Source: Vulcanimicrobiota bacterium (GTDB lineage Bacteria; Vulcanimicrobiota; Vulcanimicrobiia; Vulcanimicrobiales; Vulcanimicrobiaceae). Taken from it: a stretch of DNA of 9,143 nucleotides. Positions 1 through 5,533 of the stretch are shown here, piece after piece (positions within the stretch are counted from its first letter, which is position 1; each line of letters begins with the position of its first letter). Both the position numbers and the translations under genes were made by a program. Below the pieces are notes generated by a model. It made no database searches. It was not told where the DNA came from and saw only the letters and a list, made by a program, of their open reading frames with translations. Where the stretch lies: positions 1-9,143 of the forward strand of contig JASHTE010000326.1 of the NCBI GenBank assembly GCA_030040695.1, in the 5' to 3' direction.

Positions 1-142
1 GGCAATACTGCGTGCATGCGCCGCGTGGGGCCTGATCGAGGCTTTGGCCGCTGACGGTGCAGCTGAGACTGAGAACGTCTGGTCGTGCAACGGCTGTCGA
101 AGCGACGGCGGCCAGGCATGTAGCGAAGGCGGCGACTCTCAC
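1..142 (-). CDS. Partial exported small protein, GTG start, coupled to the upstream protease gene
   Basis: An open frame starts with GTG at 142 (minus strand) and has no stop through the left edge, giving 47 visible codons. The GTG overlaps the TGA stop of the protease gene as GTGA, the usual arrangement for translational coupling. The visible N-terminus begins MRVAAFATCLAAVASTAVA, which reads as a signal peptide with likely cleavage after Ala19. The mature part is polar and contains Cys28, Cys43 and Cys47, so disulfides outside the cytoplasm are possible. I see no good Shine-Dalgarno sequence before the GTG, which fits reinitiation after the protease stop. No family is recognised. The protein is truncated by the window edge, so its length and function are unknown. 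The alternative is chance open frame in GC-rich DNA; the signal-peptide character and the exact GTGA overlap argue against that. Confidence 0.5.
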   Translation of the reverse strand, partial: MRVAAFATCLAAVASTAVARPDVLSLSCTVSGQSLDQAPRGACTQYC

Positions 143-3100
143 GAGTGCGATACCGCCGCAAAGACGATGTTCGAATCGGCGAAGGCGATTGCCAGCAGTG
201 TGTTGCTGAGTGCGAATGCTACCGGATGCAGCGCCGGAAACGCTCCGAGCGAAACGCACGAGGCCGCGTCGACGGCCTCGAGCCGGCCATTCACAACGGC
301 GACGACCCTGTTTCCGTACCCTCCCATCGAGGCTGCACTCACCGGCGCACCGATGCACGTAGGCCTCATCGCGCCCATCTCAAAGGCGTACATTCGTTCG
401 CGGGCGGCGTCGTAGAGAAGGACTTGATTGCCGACGGCTCCAGCCCAGCCGATTCTCCATGGAACGCGCGCGGCGACCGCCTCTGCCGCACCCGGCCCCA
501 GCAGAGGCCGAACGCGCACGACCTCCCCGTTTTGCGCGATCGTACGGATCTGATCGCCCGAGGCGAGAACGAAGCGTGTCCCGACCGGCACGCTGCCGGC
601 ATCGCGCACCGATCCGTCGCGCGAGACGATGACGACGCGTCGGCAGGAAAGGAGGACGGCCGCGGCGCTCGTCGTTCCGGCGACATCGAGAATCGAACAT
701 GGTGGCGCGAACGCGTGACGAGCGGTGACTCGTCGGTCATCCGCGCTCACGAAGATGATCGCATGGCGATCCGACGCCCACAGCCCGCCCGTCTGATCGA
801 AGACGAGATGATCGACGTGCGCGAGGCCGGTTGGAAGTACATTCGCGCTTGCGCTTCCGGCTGCGGTGCCGATCATCGAGACTCCCTGGGCGCCGCCGGC
901 GCTCGTCTCCGGCGCGCCGTTGGTGACGGCGCTCGTCCCGCCGTTCAAGTAGGGGCCGTATTCGCGTGTTTCGAGCTCGGTGCGCCCATTCGAGATGCCG
1001 ATGACCAGATCCGCATAATCGCCTTTGCAGCAGTGCGCCTCGGGCGGTCCGCCGTCGGCGGAATAGCGAACGTCGAGCAATCCGTTCTTCGAGCCGACAG
1101 TCGGCCGCGTCGGAGAGAGCTGACTTCCGAGCCAAGCGCCGTTACTGCCGTCGAAGAACAGTACATCGAAAAGGTTCCCGTCGATGGGAGCGCTCGCGCG
1201 CAGGACGGTGAAGACGATGGTCTTGCCGGAGAGGTCGAGCGTCGTCCATGAGGACTCAGGCGTGCCCGTGAAGTGCTGCGTCACGTCCTCGTACTCACTC
1301 CCGACACGCACGAGCTGCGAGACGCGCGACAGATCCGGCGGGTCCGGAGGCTTCGGATTCCCTTGCGCTTCGAGCCGCTGCACGGCGTCATTCGCTGCGT
1401 TGAAGCCGGCCGCTGCTGCAAGCTTGTACCAGCGGAGTGCCTGCGCATCGTCTTTCGGCACGCCGTAACCATTCTCGTACATGTACCCGAGTGCGGCTTC
1501 TGCGAATGCATTTCCCTGCGCGGCAGAGAGGCGATAGTAGCGCAGCGCCTGCGCGAAGTCTTGCGAGACGCCATGGCCGGTCGCATACGCATAACCGAGA
1601 CCGAACTCGCCGAACGAGTTGCCGTGAGCTGCGGAGCGCTGGAAATCCTGTAGCGCTTGCGCGTACTCGACTGGAACGCCCTTGCCGGTTTCGTAGAGGT
1701 AGCCGAGGCCGGCTTCGCCGTACGGATTACCGTCGGCGTCCGAGAGCGTGTAATAGCGCAACGCGATCGCGTCGTTCTGCGGCACGCCCCACCCGAAGGT
1801 GAACATCGTCGCGAGGTTGCTCTCGCCGTAGGAGTTGCCTTGCTGGGCGGAGAGCTGAAAATCGCGCAGTGCCGTCGCGTAGCTCTTCGTCACGCCGTAT
1901 CCGAATTCGTAGAGTGTTCCGGCGTCGTTCTCGCCGTAGGAGTTTCCCTGCGCCGCTGAGAGCTGAAAGTAATGCAGCGCCGTCTCGTAGTTGCGCGTTA
2001 CGCCGGCGCCCGTTTCGTAGAGGAAACCGAGGCCCGCCTGACCGTACGAATCGCCCAAGCGTGCAGAGCGCCCGTAATGATAGAGCGCTTGCGCAGGATC
2101 GATCGGCACGCCGTCGCCGAACTCAGCCATGAAGCCGAGGCCGGCTTCGGCGCTTCCGTTGCCTTGCGCGGCCGAAAGCTGGAAGTAGTGGAGCGCTTGC
2201 GCCGCGTCTTCAGTCACGCCGTGACCGAAGAGATACGCTACCGCGAGGTTTGCCTCGCCGTCGGCGTTGCCTTGATCTGCTGCGAGACGGAAATAGCGCA
2301 CCGCCTGCGCGTAGTCACGCTGCATCCCGTTGGTTCCGTCCCGGTACATCAAGCCGAGCGTGTTCTGGGACTCCGCATCCCCGTTTGCCGCTGCGATCGC
2401 AAAAGGTTGTGCCTCCGCGCCGGCGCTCGTTCGCACGATCCCGGTAGTGCCGTTTGGGGCGCTCGCAGCGCCGCTCCCATTCAAGAAATCAGCGACGACC
2501 TGGCGCGACGTCGCGAGATTTGCATAGGCGGAGGAGACGACCTGACTTCCGTTTGGATCGACGGGCGCTCCCGGCACGTAGCCCTCGATAACGCCGTACA
2601 CGACGCCGCTCACGGGATCGAAGAGCGGCCCTCCGCTGTTCCCGTGATCGACGGTTCCGTCGAACTCGATAAAGGTGCCGTGCACGTCGCTCACGTCGCC
2701 GAGGTGAACGGATGGATTCAAATCAGGAGCCTGACCGAGTTGTTGCGGGCTGCCCAGGAGCCCACCGAAGCGTCCTTCGACGTACGGGTAGCCGCCGAGA
2801 GCAATGCGCTGTGTCGCCTCGGGCATCGTCGGACTGATACGCATTATGGGCATGCTACCGACGGGTGCGGAGACGATCGCCAAGTCGACGTTCGCCGACG
2901 AGCGCACGATCGTTGCAGGCGCGGCCGTTTGTGCGTTCGGAAAGAGCACAACGAACTGCAACGGCTCGGAAGAGGAAGGTTGCGCGACGACGTGCGCATC
3001 GGTGAGAAACTGCGAAGACGACGCGGTGGAGGAAATGCAGAACCCGGTTCCCCACTCGGTGAACGTGCCGTCGGGCTTCGTGTAGCCGATGACGACGACG

Positions 3101-3207
3101 CTCTTCGCGACGCGCGCCCATGCCGGAGCTTCGACCTGCGCGGAACCCGGTACGAAAGGGACCCACGCGAGAGCGAGTGCAGCGGCCAGGAGTGCGAGTC
3201 TACGCAT
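139..3207 (-). CDS. Exported trypsin-like serine protease with Sel1 repeats and a beta-rich C-terminus
   Basis: This 1022-residue protein probably acts outside the cytoplasm. Residues 1-23 form a signal peptide (MRRLALLAAALALAWVPFVP, then a GSAQ region). Residues about 30-245 match the trypsin/HtrA (S1C-like) fold: His72 in TDAHVVA, Asp108 in ANVDLAIV and Ser191 in HGNSGGPL, so the catalytic triad is complete. Residues 272-596 hold nine full Sel1-type (TPR-like) repeats with 36-residue spacing, followed by a decayed partial repeat to about 613. Such repeats usually mediate protein-protein contacts. A Pro-rich linker (about 617-626) leads to a beta-rich segment (about 630-755). A second beta-rich part (about 790-1022), with repeated hydrophobic strands and GGLW and DGSV turns, resembles a beta-propeller; that is an inference. 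No PDZ domain is seen, unlike classical HtrA. The ATG at 3207 lacks a clear Shine-Dalgarno but starts exactly at the signal peptide. It is divergent from the hydrolase gene with 59 bases between the starts. The substrate is unknown. Confidence 0.9.
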   Translation of the reverse strand: MRRLALLAAALALAWVPFVPGSAQVEAPAWARVAKSVVVIGYTKPDGTFTEWGTGFCISSTASSSQFLTDAHVVAQPSSSEPLQFVVLFPNAQTAAPATIVRSSANVDLAIVSAPVGSMPIMRISPTMPEATQRIALGGYPYVEGRFGGLLGSPQQLGQAPDLNPSVHLGDVSDVHGTFIEFDGTVDHGNSGGPLFDPVSGVVYGVIEGYVPGAPVDPNGSQVVSSAYANLATSRQVVADFLNGSGAASAPNGTTGIVRTSAGAEAQPFAIAAANGDAESQNTLGLMYRDGTNGMQRDYAQAVRYFRLAADQGNADGEANLAVAYLFGHGVTEDAAQALHYFQLSAAQGNGSAEAGLGFMAEFGDGVPIDPAQALYHYGRSARLGDSYGQAGLGFLYETGAGVTRNYETALHYFQLSAAQGNSYGENDAGTLYEFGYGVTKSYATALRDFQLSAQQGNSYGESNLATMFTFGWGVPQNDAIALRYYTLSDADGNPYGEAGLGYLYETGKGVPVEYAQALQDFQRSAAHGNSFGEFGLGYAYATGHGVSQDFAQALRYYRLSAAQGNAFAEAALGYMYENGYGVPKDDAQALRWYKLAAAAGFNAANDAVQRLEAQGNPKPPDPPDLSRVSQLVRVGSEYEDVTQHFTGTPESSWTTLDLSGKTIVFTVLRASAPIDGNLFDVLFFDGSNGAWLGSQLSPTRPTVGSKNGLLDVRYSADGGPPEAHCCKGDYADLVIGISNGRTELETREYGPYLNGGTSAVTNGAPETSAGGAQGVSMIGTAAGSASANVLPTGLAHVDHLVFDQTGGLWASDRHAIIFVSADDRRVTARHAFAPPCSILDVAGTTSAAAVLLSCRRVVIVSRDGSVRDAGSVPVGTRFVLASGDQIRTIAQNGEVVRVRPLLGPGAAEAVAARVPWRIGWAGAVGNQVLLYDAARERMYAFEMGAMRPTCIGAPVSAASMGGYGNRVVAVVNGRLEAVDAASCVSLGAFPALHPVAFALSNTLLAIAFADSNIVFAAVSHS
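1420..2394 (-). repeat. Nine tandem Sel1-coding repeats, about 108-bp period
   Basis: Within the protease gene, nine consecutive units encode 36-residue Sel1 repeats (the first has 37 residues). Each follows the pattern small-small-x-x-Gly-Asn/Asp, then LG.LYE.G.GV, then a D/Y..AL.YY.L helix. The motif GNSYGE or a close variant recurs in units 4-8 (GDSYGQ, GNSYGE, GNSYGE, GNPYGE, GNSFGE). The DNA is therefore an imperfect direct repeat with no unit-length variation after the first. It is coding sequence and not a mobile or CRISPR repeat. Confidence 0.9.
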
Positions 3208-3266
3208 CGCAGGATGCCCGTTCGCTGGCCCTGAACTCGCTCCCTCGGCGAATAAGGAGGCTAGAT
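3208..3266. promoter_or_regulatory. Divergent intergenic spacer between protease and hydrolase genes
   Basis: Only 59 bases separate the two divergent start codons. Any promoters for the two genes must sit here or overlap the opposing coding region. I see no convincing -35/-10 pair or operator dyad. The only clear signal is the Shine-Dalgarno AAGGAGG at 3254-3260, six bases before the hydrolase ATG. The divergent layout makes joint regulation possible but does not show it. Confidence 0.4.
3254..3260 (+). promoter_or_regulatory. Strong Shine-Dalgarno fixing the hydrolase start
   Basis: AAGGAGG is a near-perfect anti-16S complement, six bases upstream of the ATG at 3267. It decides the start: the frame stays open upstream to an ATG at 3120, but those 49 codons are Arg-rich, overlap the divergent protease gene, and would bury the signal peptide that begins exactly at 3267. 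Confidence 0.85.
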
Positions 3267-4040
3267 ATGATATTGGCTGCTCGTATTGCTGCTCTGAGCG
3301 TCGTACTCTTCTGCATTTCAGCCGCTACCGCGCTCGCAGAGAACGTTTCGTTTCAAGCCGACGGCGTAACGATTACGGGCCAGATGGCGCGGCCGAACGG
3401 TCCGGGACCGTTCCCAGCGGTACTCGTGCTCCATGGTTGTGAAGGCCCGGGAGCATTAGAGTCGTCGACGATCGGCGATCTCGCAGGGGCGGGCTACGTC
3501 GCCCTCGCGATCAACACGCTCCAGCCGCAAGGCTTGTCGAACGCGTGCGGTGCCGGTGCCACACCGGTGCACAACGCGGCGCAATACGCGACCGCTGCAC
3601 TACAGTGGTTGAGCCAACAGACGTACGTCGTCGGCAACCGGCTTGGGATCGTAGGGTACTCGATGGGTGCCATGGCAGCGCTCGACGTGATCAACCCGCC
3701 TGGAGGTCCGCCGCCTTCGATTCCCGGGCTGCGCGCCGTCGTTGCGTACTATCCTTCGTGCAGCGCGCACAATACCGACATCAACGTTCCGCTGCTCATT
3801 CTCGACGGGAGCGCGGACGACTGGATTCCTCCCGGCCCATGCCAGGCGCTCGCGCAGAACGCACACGCAGCGGGAAAACCCGTGCAGATCGTGACCTATC
3901 CCGGGGCGACGCATGCGTTCAACCAGCCGGAGCGGCGCGGATCGCGGACCGTGAACGGGCACACGCTCACCTACGATCCTCAGGCGACGGCCGACGCGGA
4001 CGCCCGCATGAAAGCGTTCTTCCAATTGCACCTGCACTAA
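3267..4040 (+). CDS. Secreted dienelactone-hydrolase-family alpha/beta hydrolase
   Basis: This 257-residue protein has a signal peptide (MILAARIAALSVVLF..., likely cleaved after Ala24 in TALA|EN), so it should act in the periplasm or outside. The rest is an alpha/beta hydrolase of the dienelactone hydrolase type. LHGCEGPG (55-62) is the oxyanion-hole strand end. GYSMG (130-134) is the nucleophile elbow with Ser132. LILDGSADD (177-185) supplies the acid, most likely Asp184. GATHAF (213-218) supplies His216. True dienelactone hydrolases use Cys at the elbow; Ser here points to a broader esterase or hydrolase role on an ester or lactone, so the substrate is not assigned. Length fits the family (about 230-260 residues plus signal). 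It is transcribed alone, divergent from the protease gene and convergent with the next operon across a hairpin. Confidence 0.88.
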   Translation: MILAARIAALSVVLFCISAATALAENVSFQADGVTITGQMARPNGPGPFPAVLVLHGCEGPGALESSTIGDLAGAGYVALAINTLQPQGLSNACGAGATPVHNAAQYATAALQWLSQQTYVVGNRLGIVGYSMGAMAALDVINPPGGPPPSIPGLRAVVAYYPSCSAHNTDINVPLLILDGSADDWIPPGPCQALAQNAHAAGKPVQIVTYPGATHAFNQPERRGSRTVNGHTLTYDPQATADADARMKAFFQLHLH

Positions 4041-4051
4041 CGATGTGAAGC

Positions 4052-4089
4052 CGCCGTCCCGGCAACGGCCCGCGATTGCGGGGACGGCG
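4052..4089. terminator. Hairpin between convergent genes, probable bidirectional terminator
   Basis: CGCCGTCCC (4052-4060) is perfectly complementary to GGGACGGCG (4081-4089). Inside it, after one G-G mismatch, GCAA (4062-4065) pairs with TTGC (4076-4079) around a 10-base loop. It lies 11 bases after the hydrolase stop and 24 bases past the stop of the opposing gene, as expected for a shared terminator. Neither side has a T-tract, so it is not a canonical intrinsic terminator. It may instead protect 3' ends or act with Rho. Confidence 0.55.
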
Positions 4090-4113
4090 ACGTCAGGCAA
4101 AGAGCGGAGACTC

Positions 4114-4635
4114 TTACTTAGAGCATACCTCGCTCGACGACACCGACTTTCCACTGCGCGGCGACGTCCAGCTGCTGCTGACGGTATACTTACCGCCCAT
4201 GATGCGCAGCGTGCTCATTGCATGCATACGCCCCGGATAGACGACCGTCCACGCCGAGCCGTTGAGCGACGCGGAACTGCTCGTCTCCACCTGATAGTTG
4301 CTCGAGGCGTCGAGTGTGATGACGACCCAGTGGCCATGGCGTGCATTGTAGCCCCAATACGAATCTTGCCGGCTCACGGGATGTCCGCTTCGCGAGATCG
4401 TCGCGATGCCGTGCATCCAGCCCGTTCCATAGGGCGCGAAGGTCTCGCTCTCGCTCGCGCTGACCGACTTGCCGGCGGACCTAAATGTCAGCATGCAGCT
4501 CCATGTACCCGAGAGCGCGCGCAGGCTCGCCATCTGCGAGGCGTTCGACGACATAGCCGGCATCGATGCAGCGTTCGCAACCGCTGCGGTCAGGACCGCA
4601 AGCGCGCACGCGAGCGTGATCGTCTTCTTGTTCAT
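4114..4635 (-). CDS. Exported lipocalin-like / DUF1579-like protein
   Basis: This 173-residue protein starts with a clear signal peptide (MNKKTITLACALAVLTAAVA, likely cut after Ala22 in ANA|AS). The mature part opens with L..LSGTWSC (38-47), the short W-containing strand typical of small beta-barrel proteins of the lipocalin/DUF1579 type. Alternating beta strands follow (GWMHGIATI, HWVVITLD, YTVSSSW). Cys47 and Cys171 could form a disulfide closing the barrel. No catalytic motif is visible; ligand binding is only an inference. The start at 4635 is chosen because AGGA (4644-4647) lies eight bases upstream and the signal peptide starts there. The frame is open upstream to 4698, but that part is Arg-rich and overlaps the preceding gene. 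It is the second gene of a two-gene operon, 14 bases after the stop of the Cys-rich peptide gene. Confidence 0.75.
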   Translation of the reverse strand: MNKKTITLACALAVLTAAVANAASMPAMSSNASQMASLRALSGTWSCMLTFRSAGKSVSASESETFAPYGTGWMHGIATISRSGHPVSRQDSYWGYNARHGHWVVITLDASSNYQVETSSSASLNGSAWTVVYPGRMHAMSTLRIMGGKYTVSSSWTSPRSGKSVSSSEVCSK

Positions 4636-4649
4636 TGCTTGCATCCTCA

Positions 4650-4907
4650 TCACGGACAATACCACTCGTACGCGTACACGCAGCGGCCGCCGACGCACCT
4701 GTATGCATACTCATAGTAGCAGAGCGGCACGAGTGCGAGCTGCTTCTTGACGCTCGTGCCGGGCAAGGCCAGTGAAACGGCGTGCCGCACGGCAAGCGGG
4801 GCAGGCTTCGCGGACGGTAATCCGGCCGAAGCGAATGTCGATTGGGTCGCCGCTGCAAGCAGAACTGCGCTCGCAAGGGCGATCGTTCCGATCTTCCGAC
4901 GTAGCAT
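4650..4907 (-). CDS. Small exported Tyr/Cys-rich peptide
   Basis: This 85-residue protein has a signal peptide (MLRRKIGTIALASAVLLAAA), probably cut after an Ala near 26-28. A Pro/Ala-containing mid-region (30-62) is followed by a compact C-terminal tail. The tail has Cys63, Cys71, Cys76 and Cys84 in a mirror-symmetric C-x7-C-x4-C-x7-C spacing, with seven Tyr and one Trp among residues 64-83. Two disulfides after export are likely. The start at 4907 is preferred over an ATG at 4940 because GGAG (4913-4916) sits five bases upstream and the signal peptide begins there. It leads the operon with the lipocalin-like gene. No family is recognised. It could be a secreted structural or binding peptide, or a precursor of a processed peptide; the sequence does not decide. 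Confidence 0.65.
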   Translation of the reverse strand: MLRRKIGTIALASAVLLAAATQSTFASAGLPSAKPAPLAVRHAVSLALPGTSVKKQLALVPLCYYEYAYRCVGGRCVYAYEWYCP

Positions 4908-4943
4908 GAGTTCTCCAATCTGCGCAAAAGAGCGCGTCATAAG

Positions 4944-4966
4944 GGACGCTCGTTCGCAGAGCGCCC
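4944..4966 (-). repeat. Inverted repeat in the leader of the Cys-rich peptide operon
   Basis: Read on the minus strand, GGGCGCTC (4966-4959) can pair with GAGCGTCC (4951-4944) over eight base pairs, including one G-U, around a seven-base loop. The plus-strand RNA would have an A-C mismatch at that position, so the fold favours the minus-strand transcript. It ends 36 bases before the ATG at 4907. It could be an operator dyad or an RNA leader hairpin. Confidence 0.35.
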
Positions 4967-4991
4967 TATCGAGCCTTCGGCCTCTTCATGC

Positions 4992-5045
4992 CACCCCCTC
5001 CGCGCAAACCGCCCAGGGGGGTGAGCCCACACCGCGAAGCCGGAG
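4992..5045 (+). promoter_or_regulatory. Possible structured leader sequestering the Shine-Dalgarno of the NTF2-like gene
   Basis: Two pairings cross each other. CACCCCC (4992-4998) complements GGGGGTG (5017-5023). CTCCG plus CGC (4998-5005) complements GCG (5034-5036) and CGGAG (5041-5045), with a right-side AAGC bulge. The last segment contains the GGAG Shine-Dalgarno (5042-5045) for the ATG at 5050. The two stems therefore form either a pseudoknot or mutually exclusive states, one of which hides the ribosome binding site. This is read from complementarity only; GC-rich DNA produces such matches by chance fairly often. Confidence 0.35.
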
Positions 5046-5049
5046 CCGC

Positions 5050-5526
5050 ATGAAACGCGCTGTGTCTCTGGCCTTGATGACGTGCGCCGCCGCGTCTATG
5101 CTCCTCTCGAGCGCGCGGGCGGCAGCGCCGCCGCTCTCCCTCCTCACCGTGATTCGCGGCGTCATCGCCGCCGCGAACGCAAACAACGCTCCTAAGGTAG
5201 GCTCGTACTTCGAGCCCGAGTCGTTCGTCGTCGACGAGTTCCCGCCGTACGTGTGGAAGGGCGCGGACGCCGGAGGCCGCTGGTGGAGCGACGTCGCGAG
5301 GGACGACGCGACGCACGGCAGGACGCTGCACGCATCGATCGGCCCGATCAGCGTCTCCGACGTCTCCGTCAGCGACGCGTATGTCGTCGTGCCGTTGACG
5401 ATCACAAGCGAAGCGAGAGGCAAGCAGCATCGCGAGACGGGATTGTGGGCGCTGACCTTTCACCGCACGCGCGTGATCTGGAGAATCTCCAGCGCCTCGT
5501 GGGCGACCGAAAGCAGCTCGCCGTAA
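5050..5526 (+). CDS. Exported NTF2/SnoaL-like protein
   Basis: This 158-residue protein starts with a signal peptide (MKRAVSLALMTCAAASMLLS, cut near Ala24-Ala26). The mature chain has an N-terminal helix (LLTVIRGVIAAANANNAPKV, 31-50), then a YFEP..FVVDEFPPYVW strand-turn region (53-69) and a helix with WW (78-79). Several amphipathic strands follow (ISVSDV, AYVVVPLTI, GLWALTFHRT, VIWRISS). Helix, aromatic cleft and a curved sheet match the NTF2/SnoaL-like cone fold, which serves as a binding or small-molecule enzyme scaffold. No specific function can be assigned. The start at 5050 is chosen for the signal peptide and the GGAG at 5042-5045, four bases upstream, which is short. The frame is open back to 4747, but that stretch is antisense to the Cys-rich peptide gene. 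Its stop lies seven bases from that of the convergent HAD gene. Confidence 0.72.
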   Translation: MKRAVSLALMTCAAASMLLSSARAAAPPLSLLTVIRGVIAAANANNAPKVGSYFEPESFVVDEFPPYVWKGADAGGRWWSDVARDDATHGRTLHASIGPISVSDVSVSDAYVVVPLTITSEARGKQHRETGLWALTFHRTRVIWRISSASWATESSSP

Positions 5527-5533
5527 TCTGCGG

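Larger units (their letters stand above)
4908..5049. promoter_or_regulatory. Divergent intergenic region with several inverted repeats
   Basis: These 142 bases separate the Cys-rich peptide operon (minus) from the NTF2-like gene (plus) and must carry both promoters. I cannot name a convincing -35/-10 pair. Two strong inverted repeats lie here, at 4944-4966 and 4992-5023, together with a strand that complements the Shine-Dalgarno of the plus-strand gene. They are listed separately. Confidence 0.5.

Noticed and set aside
145..1251. 368-codon open frame on the plus strand opposite the C-terminal part of the protease
   Set aside because: Arg/Asp-rich composition typical of an antisense frame, with no domain; the minus-strand frame continues a well-supported protein.
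1420..2394. Regular 108-bp direct repeats considered as a CRISPR-like or satellite array
   Set aside because: The periodicity is fully explained by 36-residue Sel1 protein repeats; there are no unique spacers between short identical repeats.
1972..3234. 420-codon open frame on the plus strand, antisense to the protease gene
   Set aside because: It lies wholly opposite a gene with a clear triad, signal peptide and Sel1 repeats. The product is Arg-rich and low-complexity with no recognisable motif, as expected for a shadow frame in GC-rich DNA.
3120..3266. N-terminal extension of the hydrolase by 49 codons
   Set aside because: Arg-rich, overlaps the divergent protease gene, and ignores the AAGGAGG and signal peptide at 3267.
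4045..4716. 223-codon plus-strand frame opposite the lipocalin-like gene
   Set aside because: Arg/His-rich shadow of a gene with a clear signal peptide and Shine-Dalgarno on the minus strand.
5003..5045. Resemblance to a class I cyclic-di-GMP riboswitch (GCAAACC followed by GCGAAGCC)
   Set aside because: Only two short stretches match from memory. The GNRA-capped first hairpin and the receptor stem are not visible, so it is not called. A covariance-model search (RF01051) would settle it.
4747..5049. N-terminal extension of the NTF2-like protein by 101 codons
   Set aside because: It is antisense to the Cys-rich peptide gene and the divergent promoter region, and would bury the signal peptide that starts at 5050.
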